This document shows positions 7,055 to 11,777 of a DNA stretch of 15,078 nucleotides, one piece after another; the first letter of the stretch is position 1; the number at the start of each line of letters is the position of its first letter. This DNA is from Actinomycetes bacterium (GTDB lineage Bacteria; Actinomycetota; Actinomycetes; Actinomycetales; Cellulomonadaceae). A program made the position numbers and the translations under genes. The notes under the pieces were generated by a model. It saw only the letters and a list, made by a program, of their open reading frames with translations. It ran no database searches and was not told the origin of the DNA. The stretch covers positions 1 through 15,078 of the forward strand of contig JAEWOA010000287.1 of assembly GCA_023461115.1 (NCBI GenBank), in the 5' to 3' direction.

Positions 7055-7097
7055 GGTCGCCTTCTCGTCGTGGTGCGTGGGGGTGTGCGGGTGGGGT

Positions 7098-8069
7098 CTA
7101 GACGAAGGCCGCGGCCGACGAGGGCCGGGCGCCCCCGCCGGTGAGCCCGGCGCCGGCCAGGAGGTCGAGCGCGGCGTGGTGCTGGTTGAACGTGTAGAGG
7201 TGCACGCCCGGCGCCCCGCCGTCGAGCACGCCCTTGACCAGGTCGATGCTCGCGGCGATGCCACGGCGGTGCCGGTCGAGCTCGTCGTCGGCGGCGCCCA
7301 GGACGTCGAGCAGCTTCTGCGGCACCGGGACGCCGGTGAGCTCCTGCACGCGCAGCAGCCGGGCCGGGTCCGTCGTCGGGATCAGGCCCGGGATGATCGG
7401 GATGGTGACGCCCGCGGCGCGCGCGTCCGCGACGAGCTCCGAGTACGAGTCCGCGTCGAACACCACCTGCGTGATGGCGAAGTCCGCGCCGGCGGCCTCC
7501 TTGGCGACGAGCGACGCGACGTCCTGCGCGCGTGTGCCGCCGGTGGCCGCATTGCCGCGCGGGAACGCCGCGACCGCGACCGACAGCGGCCGCACCCGGG
7601 CGCGGACCGCCTGCGCCTGGCTGCCCGCGCAGCGGCGGGACTCGATCTCGCGCAGCAGCTCCACGAGCTCGCTCGCGGTGTTCACGCCCTCGGGGTGCGG
7701 CGCCCAGTCCGGCTCGTCGAGCGGCGGGTCGCCGCGCAGCGCCAGGAACGATCGCACGCCCTCGTCGAGGAACTCCTCGACGATCGCGGTCGTCTGCTCG
7801 CGGGACACGCCGACGCAGGTCAGGTGCGCGATCGGGTTGAGGCTGGTCTCGGCGAGCAGGCGGTGGATGAACTGGCGCGAGGTCTCCCGGGTGCGGCCGG
7901 ACGCGCCGTACGTCACCGAGACGAAGTCGGGGTGGATCTGCTCGATCGCGCGCACGGTCTCCCACGTGCGGGGGGCGGCGTCGGGGTTGCGTGGGGGGAA
8001 CAGCTCGAACGACACGGTCGGCCGATCGACCGGCGCGGGTGCCGCATGGGCCCCGGGGATGCGGGACAT
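7098..8069 (-). CDS. metF: 5,10-methylenetetrahydrofolate reductase
   Basis: MetF is the flavoenzyme that reduces 5,10-methylene-THF to 5-methyl-THF, the methyl donor for MetE. The 323 residues form one TIM barrel. FELFPPRN near the N-terminus holds Glu22, equivalent to the catalytic Glu28 of E. coli MetF. LRGDPP contains Asp114, equivalent to Asp120. HLTCVGVSRE, ADFAITQVVFD, and IIPGLIPT are also family signatures. A Gly/Ala/Arg-rich stretch between residues about 145 and 185 (ESRRC to GTRAQD) is longer than in E. coli. The ATG at 8069 is preceded by GGAG at 8074-8077 (minus strand), which lies inside the last helix of the SAM riboswitch. It is the first gene of the metF-metE operon; glycine cleavage genes in the same window make its substrate. 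Confidence 0.97.
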   Translation of the reverse strand: MSRIPGAHAAPAPVDRPTVSFELFPPRNPDAAPRTWETVRAIEQIHPDFVSVTYGASGRTRETSRQFIHRLLAETSLNPIAHLTCVGVSREQTTAIVEEFLDEGVRSFLALRGDPPLDEPDWAPHPEGVNTASELVELLREIESRRCAGSQAQAVRARVRPLSVAVAAFPRGNAATGGTRAQDVASLVAKEAAGADFAITQVVFDADSYSELVADARAAGVTIPIIPGLIPTTDPARLLRVQELTGVPVPQKLLDVLGAADDELDRHRRGIAASIDLVKGVLDGGAPGVHLYTFNQHHAALDLLAGAGLTGGGARPSSAAAFV

Positions 8070-8075
8070 CTCACT

Positions 8076-8192
8076 CCATCGACCCTGGCGGAAGCACCCA
8101 CACCCGGCGGACGGCCGCGGTCAGGCTGTGCGGTCATTCGTGGGGGGTTGCTGCGGCGTCGTCGAGCCAGGTCTCTCGGCCGCTCTGGATGG
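8076..8192 (-). ncRNA. SAM riboswitch, S-box superfamily (SAM-I-like core), controlling metF-metE
   Basis: Read on the minus strand, the core has ATCCAGAG at 8190-8183, then P2 GCGGC (8183-8179) with GCCGC (8157-8153). P2b GAG (8175-8173) pairs with CTC (8166-8164), with kink-turn GA steps between, followed by the hallmark GCAACC (8151-8146). SAM-I members have GGG/CCC at P2b, so GAG/CTC looks like covariation. P3 is CCCAC (8144-8140) with GTGGG (8101-8097), followed by the conserved GTGC. P1 is CCATC (8192-8188) with GATGG (8080-8076). P1's 3' strand overlaps the GGAG Shine-Dalgarno of metF (8077-8074), so SAM binding should hide the ribosome site. A normal P4 is not evident; CCAGG (8088-8084) complements loop L2 CCTGG (8171-8167). 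Subclass (SAM-I, SAM-IV or mixed) is uncertain. Confidence 0.88.
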
Positions 8193-8200
8193 TTGCCGAG

Positions 8201-8230
8201 ATCGTACGGTCGGGCCCACATGCTGGGCAA
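8201..8230 (-). promoter_or_regulatory. metF-metE promoter
   Basis: On the minus strand TTGCCC (8230-8225) and TACGAT (8206-8201) are separated by 18 nt. They fit the sigma-70-type -35 TTGACA at four of six positions and the -10 TANNNT fully. Transcription would start about 7 nt on, near 8194, just before the first nucleotide of riboswitch helix P1, which supports both calls. Confidence 0.65.
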
Positions 8231-8235
8231 GCATG
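8219..8235. promoter_or_regulatory. Palindrome over the -35 box of the met promoter (candidate operator)
   Basis: CATGCT (8219-8224) and AGCATG (8230-8235) form a perfect 6-bp inverted repeat around GGGCA, and the -35 hexamer lies between and over the arms. A repressor bound here would block the promoter. The cognate regulator is not identifiable from the window. Confidence 0.45.
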
Positions 8236-8340
8236 CCCGAGGGGTGAGACGCGCGCGGACGCGTCGGTGGACCGCGATGTCCGACGAGGTCGCGCCGACC
8301 GTGGCGCGGTCTGCCGAGGCCCGCAGCGGCGGACGGTGAC
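8236..8340. other. Non-coding stretch without a recognised feature
   Basis: This lies upstream of the met promoter and before the 23-bp repeats. A 20-codon frame on the plus strand (8277-8339) has no ribosome site and no recognisable sequence. No RNA gene, strong hairpin or repeat was seen here. Confidence 0.5.
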
Positions 8341-8415
8341 CGGGCTCAGCGCAGGCGGTCGAACGGGCTCAGTGCACGCGGTCGAACGGGCTCAGTGCAG
8401 GCGGTCGAACGGGCT
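8341..8415. repeat. 23-bp tandem repeat, about 3.3 copies, at the 3' end of the small hypothetical gene
   Basis: Units begin at 8341, 8364, 8387 and (partial) 8410. The consensus is CGGGCTCAGTGCAGGCGG followed by TCGAA, with single changes at two positions (AGC for AGT in unit 1, CAC for CAG in unit 2). On the minus strand each unit encodes the peptide PFDR(L/V)(H/R) followed by TGA. The unit at 8387 supplies the real stop codon and C-terminus of the small gene; the other two full units lie downstream of it. A period of 23 is not a multiple of three, so copies fall in different frames. Confidence 0.85.
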
Positions 8416-8598
8416 CTGCGGACGCTGGTGCGGGATGTCCGGCCACGCGGCGAGCGCGCCGCCATGCGCGGACACGCTGTGCAGGCCCGCCTCGATTGCC
8501 TCCAGCATGTCGGCGTCGGGCGCGCGGTGGCCGTTGAGCGCCGCCTGCGCCCCCAGCATGGCGTCGAGGCCGCCGTCGGGCTCGGGCAGATCGGTCAT
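8392..8598 (-). CDS. Small hypothetical protein (68 aa)
   Basis: No family was recognised. The protein begins MTDLPEPDGGLDAMLGAQAA, has a short helical-looking middle (DADMLEAIEAGLHSVSAHGG) and ends PQSPFDRLH. It is acidic, without a signal peptide, membrane segment or cysteines. The start at 8598 is supported by TACAGT 7 nt upstream on the minus strand, which fits a leaderless transcript; a longer frame to 8688 is possible but has no start support. Codon third positions are G/C-rich as in neighbouring genes, which favours real coding. Its last seven codons and stop are part of the 23-bp tandem repeat. It lies between tag and the met promoter on the same strand, 96 bp after the tag stop, and might be a nucleic-acid-linked accessory, but nothing in the sequence shows this. 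Confidence 0.6.
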   Translation of the reverse strand: MTDLPEPDGGLDAMLGAQAALNGHRAPDADMLEAIEAGLHSVSAHGGALAAWPDIPHQRPQSPFDRLH

Positions 8599-8605
8599 GC
8601 GCGGA

Positions 8606-8611
8606 ACTGTA
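8606..8611 (-). promoter_or_regulatory. Candidate -10 box of the 68-aa protein gene
   Basis: On the minus strand TACAGT fits TANNNT and ends 7 nt before the ATG at 8598, placing the transcription start at the start codon. No Shine-Dalgarno sequence is present. Confidence 0.45.
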
Positions 8612-8694
8612 ACCCGACCACGCCCGGGGGAAGAGTGTCCGAAAACAGCGTCACTCGTCCGGAGCAACGGTGTCGCCGCGGCGGGCATGCGCGG

Positions 8695-9285
8695 TCAGTC
8701 GCGGGCCGCCGGGCACGTCGCCAGGTGGTCGTCGACGAGCCCGCAGGCCTGCATCGCGGCGTACGCCGTGGTGGGCCCGACGAACCGGAAGCCCGCGCGC
8801 TTGAGCTCCTTGGCCAACGCGCGCGACTCGGGGGTGGTCGCGGGCACCTCCGTCCAGGCGGCGGGGCGGACATGGCCGTCCCGCTGCGGCCGGAAGGACC
8901 AGAACAACTCGTCGAGCGTGCGGCCCTCGTCGTGCAGCGCGACCACCGCGCGCGCGTTCGCGATCGTCGCCTCGATCTTCTGCCGGTTGCGCACGATGCC
9001 CGCGTCGGCGAGCAGGCGCCGCACGTCCGCCTCGTCGAAGGCGGCCACGCGCTCGGGCTCGAAGCCCTCGAACGCCGCCCGGAACGCGTCGCGTTTGCGC
9101 AGGACGATCAGCCACGACAGCCCGGACTGGAAGCCCTCGAGCGCGAGCCGCTCCAGCAGCGCGGCCTCGCCGTGGACCGCCTCGCCCCACTCCTCGTCGT
9201 GGTACCGCTCGTACAGCGGGTTCCCGTCGCCGAAGCAGCGCCGTGCCGGCGCCACGGGTGCGTCACGCGTGTCCGAAGTCGTCAT
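8695..9285 (-). CDS. tag: DNA-3-methyladenine glycosylase I
   Basis: Tag removes 3-methyladenine from alkylated DNA, starting base-excision repair. The 196-residue protein has NPLYERYHDEEWGEAVHGE near the N-terminus and FQSGLSWLIVLRKRDAFR, both characteristic. The four zinc ligands of E. coli Tag (Cys4, His17, His175, Cys179) have counterparts in Cys17, His29, His187 and Cys191, the last two in DDHLATC. GFRFVGPTTAYAAMQACG is also a family motif. The ATG at 9285 was chosen over an upstream in-frame start because CAGACT, a -10-like box, lies 6 nt before it, suggesting a leaderless mRNA, and because the extra residues are not conserved. It lies 64 bp downstream of the tetR-type gene on the same strand. 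No defect is visible. Confidence 0.95.
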   Translation of the reverse strand: MTTSDTRDAPVAPARRCFGDGNPLYERYHDEEWGEAVHGEAALLERLALEGFQSGLSWLIVLRKRDAFRAAFEGFEPERVAAFDEADVRRLLADAGIVRNRQKIEATIANARAVVALHDEGRTLDELFWSFRPQRDGHVRPAAWTEVPATTPESRALAKELKRAGFRFVGPTTAYAAMQACGLVDDHLATCPAARD

Positions 9286-9291
9286 GCCGCG

Positions 9292-9297
9292 AGTCTG
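9292..9297 (-). promoter_or_regulatory. Candidate -10 box of tag
   Basis: On the minus strand CAGACT ends 6 nt before the ATG at 9285. The same hexamer, preceded by GC or GGC, stands in the same position before the Nudix gene. This suggests leaderless transcription and no dependence on the upstream tetR-type gene. Confidence 0.4.
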
Positions 9298-9349
9298 CTC
9301 CCGGCGTCCCACACGCGGCCGGGACCACGGGCGATCTGTGCACGGGAGG

Positions 9350-10699
9350 TCACGGCGTGGGGGCTGTGGACGGCTCGACGCCCCGGCTCGCGATCATCGC
9401 CGCGAGGCCGTCCAGGATCAGCCGGGTGCCGAAGTCGAGGCCGTCGTCGGGCTCCTCGTCGCCGGCGAAGACGCCCGCGGCCACCGCGCGCGTCAGCGCC
9501 GGGTGCGCCATCGGGTCCGCCAGGCGCGCGACCAGCGCATTCGGGTCCTCCTCGTCGACCGCGCCGCCCGCGGCCTCGGCACGCGCCTGCGCCACCACCC
9601 GGCGCCGCTCGGCGTCCGCCTCGAGCAGGCGCGCCCACTCCAGCTGGTGGCTGCTCAGCGCCCCGACGGCCGACAGCTTCTCGGGCTCGGTGAGCGGCGT
9701 GCCCTCGAGGGCCGCGAGCATCGCCTCCATCCACGCGAGCCGGTGCGGGCCCAGCGCGAACAGCACGTTGCCCGCGCGGCTCATCCAGGGATGCTCGGCC
9801 AGCACCGGCTGCATGATCCGCAGCAGCGTCTCGAGCCGCGCACGCCAGCCCCCGGCGTCCGCGCCGACCTGCGGCGGCATCCCGGCGGCGCGGTCCGCCA
9901 TGAGCATGAGCACCTCGTCCTTCGACGAGACGTACCGGTACAGCGACATCGTCGTGAACCCCAGCGACTCCGCGACGCGCGCCATCGACACCGCGCCCAA
10001 CCCCTCGGCGTCGGCGAGCGCGATGGCCGCGTCCGCGATCTGGTCGAGCGTCAGGCCCGGGCGCGGCCCGCGGCGTGGGGCGGCGGGCGGCTGCCAGAGG
10101 ATCGCGAGGTCGCGCGGGAGGTCCTCGAGTCCGGGACGCGGGAGGGCGTCCGGGGTGTCGCCCGCGCGCTCGGCCTCGCGGCGCGCCTTGTCCGTCTCGC
10201 GTTGCGCCCGCAGCTGTGCGAGCGCCGCGGCCCGCGCGGCCCTCTCGGCCTCCAGGTGCGCGCGGCCCGCCTCGCGCGCGGCGTCCTGCGCGGCGCGCTC
10301 GCGCTCGCGCCTGGCCTGGTCGGCGGCCTTTTGGGCGTCCGAGAGCACACGCGCGGCGGCCTTCTCCGAGTCGAGTCGCGCTTTCTCCTGCTGCTGCGCC
10401 AGCTTCTCGGCGTCCCTGCGCGCGCGGTCGACGTCCTTGAGGCGCCGCTGCTCGGCCTTGTCCGCCTCCTTGCGGGCCTTGTCGGCCTCACGTGCGGCAG
10501 CGCGCTCGGCCTTCTCGCGCTCGCGGCGCAGCGCCTCGGCCTCGCGGCGGGCGGCCTCGGTCTCCCGACGAAGCGCCTCGGCGTCGCGCCGGAATGTCTC
10601 GGCGTCGCGCCGGGCCGTCTCCGCCTCGCGACGAGCTGCCTCGGCCTCCTGGCGCTCGTCGGATGGCCCGGCCGGCTGGCCTTGCTCGTCGTCGCGCAC
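9350..10699 (-). CDS. TetR-family regulator with a long N-terminal coiled coil (449 aa)
   Basis: Residues about 15-180 are an almost uninterrupted Arg/Glu/Ala-rich heptad sequence with units such as REAETAR, RDAETFR, RDAEALR and RETEAAR, later becoming lysine-richer: a predicted long coiled coil. A proline-rich linker (181-214) leads to a TetR HTH at about 215-262 (LTLDQIADAAIALADAEG, then SLGFTTMSLYRYVSSKDE). A C-terminal ligand and dimer domain of the tetracycline-repressor-like type follows (WRARLETLLRIMQPVLAEHPW, cited in outline). Normal TetR proteins have about 200 residues, so the N-terminal half is extra. The GTG start at 10699 has AAAGGAG 6 nt upstream; the open frame extends further but crosses the promoter region. 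It is divergent from the ABC exporter, with palindromic operators between, so it probably represses both itself and the exporter until a ligand binds. Confidence 0.92.
   Translation of the reverse strand: MRDDEQGQPAGPSDERQEAEAARREAETARRDAETFRRDAEALRRETEAARREAEALRREREKAERAAAREADKARKEADKAEQRRLKDVDRARRDAEKLAQQQEKARLDSEKAAARVLSDAQKAADQARRERERAAQDAAREAGRAHLEAERAARAAALAQLRAQRETDKARREAERAGDTPDALPRPGLEDLPRDLAILWQPPAAPRRGPRPGLTLDQIADAAIALADAEGLGAVSMARVAESLGFTTMSLYRYVSSKDEVLMLMADRAAGMPPQVGADAGGWRARLETLLRIMQPVLAEHPWMSRAGNVLFALGPHRLAWMEAMLAALEGTPLTEPEKLSAVGALSSHQLEWARLLEADAERRRVVAQARAEAAGGAVDEEDPNALVARLADPMAHPALTRAVAAGVFAGDEEPDDGLDFGTRLILDGLAAMIASRGVEPSTAPTP
10533..10658 (-). repeat. Six degenerate 21-bp tandem repeats encoding coiled-coil heptads
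   Basis: Units start at 10533, 10554, 10575, 10596, 10617 and 10638, each 21 bp and each beginning G(C/T)CTC(G/C)G on the plus strand. One unit encodes one heptad of the TetR protein's coiled coil on the minus strand. The regular DNA period suggests growth by tandem duplication followed by divergence. Confidence 0.75.
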
Positions 10700-10735
10700 G
10701 CCCGGCTCCTTTCGTCGAGAGATCGGCCCGCCCAC

Positions 10736-10765
10736 TTGCGCGCCGATCCTACAAGTGTGTATGAC
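10736..10765 (+). promoter_or_regulatory. Candidate promoter of the ABC exporter operon
   Basis: TTGCGC (10736-10741) and TATGAC (10760-10765) are separated by 18 nt and each match the sigma-70-type consensus at about four positions. The -10 lies inside the first palindrome. On the minus strand TAGGAT (10751-10746) is a candidate -10 for the tetR-type gene, with the same palindrome just upstream of it, so one bound repressor could cover both promoters. Confidence 0.4.
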
Positions 10766-10773
10766 ATACACAC
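10755..10773. promoter_or_regulatory. TetR operator 1: perfect palindrome
   Basis: GTGTGTAT (10755-10762) and ATACACAC (10766-10773) are perfect inverted repeats around GAC, a 19-bp site typical in size of a TetR-family operator. It sits between the divergent tetR-type and exporter genes and overlaps candidate promoters in both directions. Confidence 0.75.
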
Positions 10774-10776
10774 ACA

Positions 10777-10791
10777 GTTTACGACGTACAC
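10777..10791. promoter_or_regulatory. TetR operator 2: imperfect copy
   Basis: GTTTACGACGTACAC matches the central 15 bp of operator 1 (GTGTATGACATACAC) at 12 positions, shares the GAC centre, and has one mismatched pair in its 6-bp arms. Centres are 20 bp apart, about two helical turns, so two dimers could bind the same face. It ends just before the exporter ribosome-binding site. Confidence 0.55.
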
Positions 10792-10805
10792 AGAAAGGTG
10801 AGCCG

Positions 10806-11777
10806 ATGACTGACGCGGCCATCGAGGTCCGAGGCCTCCGGAAGGCGTACGGGGACCTCACGGTGCTCGACGGCGTGGACCTGACGGTCGAGCGCGGCCA
10901 GGTCCTGGCGCTCCTGGGCCCCAACGGCGCGGGCAAGACGACGACGGTGCGCATCCTGTCCACGCTGCTCCGCCCCGACGAAGGCACGGCCCTCGTCGCC
11001 GGGCACGACGTCGTGCGGGATCCGCGGGCCGTGCGCGCGGCGATCGGCCTGACGGGCCAGGACACCGCGGTCGACGAGCTCCTGACCGGCCAGGAGAATC
11101 TGCGGCTCATGGCCCGCCTGGCCCACCTCGGCCGGCGCGAAGGGCGCCAGCGCTCGAGCGACCTGCTCGAGCTCTTCGACCTCACCGACGCCGCGCGCCG
11201 ACCGGTCAAGACCTACTCCGGCGGCATGCGCCGGCGCCTTGACCTCGCCGCGTCGCTCCTGGCCAGGCCCCAGGTGCTGTTCCTCGACGAGCCGACCACG
11301 GGCCTCGACCCCCGCAGCCGCGGCCACCTGTGGGACGTGGTCCGCGCGGTGGTCTCCGCCGGCGCCACGGTCCTGCTCACCACGCAGTACCTCGACGAGG
11401 CCGACCAGTTGGCCGACCGCATCGCCGTCGTCGACCACGGGCGGGTGATCGCGCAGGGCGCCCCGGCCGCGCTCAAGGCGCGCATCGGCGCCGCGCACGT
11501 CGAGCTGCGCGGGCCCGCGGGCGACGAGCGGATCCCCACCGACGGGTCGGTCTCCGACGTCCGCCGGATCCTCGCGGAGGTGGAGGCGCGCGGGTCGCTC
11601 GTCGAGTCGTGGCAGGTGCGCACCCCGACGCTCGACGACGTGTTCCTGACGCTCACCGGCCACCCGACGGCCCCAAGCGACGGCGACCGGGTGGACTCCC
11701 GCACCCCCCGAGGCGCCGAACCCCACCCGGCGCTGGCTGCGGCCGCGCCGTCCCACCGAGAGGACCAGCCCCGATGA
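10806..11777 (+). CDS. ABC exporter ATP-binding subunit, DrrA-like
   Basis: This is the nucleotide-binding subunit of an ABC-2-type exporter, 323 residues. Visible motifs are Walker A GPNGAGKTT (38-46), Q-loop region GLTGQDTAVDE (81-91), signature YSGGM (137-141) and Walker B VLFLDEP (157-163, Glu162). The switch position reads TTQYLDEAD with Gln194 where most ABC proteins have His; Gln is usual in DrrA-type ATPases. The C-terminal TPTLDDVFLTLTGH is also DrrA-like. A further 40 or so low-complexity residues follow and contain one copy of the 44-bp repeat. AAAGG lies about 7 nt before the ATG. The stop overlaps the permease start (ATGA), so translation is probably coupled. Substrate is unknown; drugs, antibiotics or lipids are typical for the family. 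Confidence 0.96.
   Translation: MTDAAIEVRGLRKAYGDLTVLDGVDLTVERGQVLALLGPNGAGKTTTVRILSTLLRPDEGTALVAGHDVVRDPRAVRAAIGLTGQDTAVDELLTGQENLRLMARLAHLGRREGRQRSSDLLELFDLTDAARRPVKTYSGGMRRRLDLAASLLARPQVLFLDEPTTGLDPRSRGHLWDVVRAVVSAGATVLLTTQYLDEADQLADRIAVVDHGRVIAQGAPAALKARIGAAHVELRGPAGDERIPTDGSVSDVRRILAEVEARGSLVESWQVRTPTLDDVFLTLTGHPTAPSDGDRVDSRTPRGAEPHPALAAAAPSHREDQPR
11687..11730. repeat. 44-bp repeat, copy A, in the 3' end of the ABC ATPase gene
   Basis: It is bounded by CCGGGTGG (11687-11694) and its reverse complement CCACCCGG (11723-11730). It matches copy B (11833-11876) at 32 of 44 positions without gaps, including GGCGCCGAA. In the ATPase frame it encodes RVDSRTPRGAEPHP, in a non-conserved tail. 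Confidence 0.65.

Noticed and set aside
4586..7144. Long plus-strand open frame opposite metE
   Set aside because: It is an Arg/Val/Gly/Asp-rich shadow created by G/C third positions of metE; no family pattern, while the minus strand has complete MetE with all zinc ligands.
7055..7264. Longer start for metE
   Set aside because: It would overlap the metF coding end by over 160 bp with non-family sequence; the ATG at 7054 has a good ribosome site.
8070..8240. Cobalamin riboswitch in the metF-metE leader
   Set aside because: Considered because B12 switches often control metE in actinobacteria; no B12-box sequence is seen, and the S-box core explains the leader.
8277..8339. 20-codon plus-strand frame starting MSDEVAPTVA
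   Set aside because: No ribosome site or promoter-like box at a suitable distance, and no recognisable sequence; likely chance.
725..8415. CRISPR interpretation of the 19-bp and 23-bp repeats
   Set aside because: The units are immediately adjacent with no unique spacers and no cas genes are present.
7991..10801. 936-codon plus-strand frame across the met leader, tag and the tetR-type gene
   Set aside because: It crosses several real minus-strand genes and non-coding DNA, is low complexity, and has no recognisable domain.
10700..11209. Longer start for the TetR-type gene
   Set aside because: The extension crosses both operators and the ABC ATPase gene in antisense; GTG at 10699 has AAAGGAG at proper spacing.
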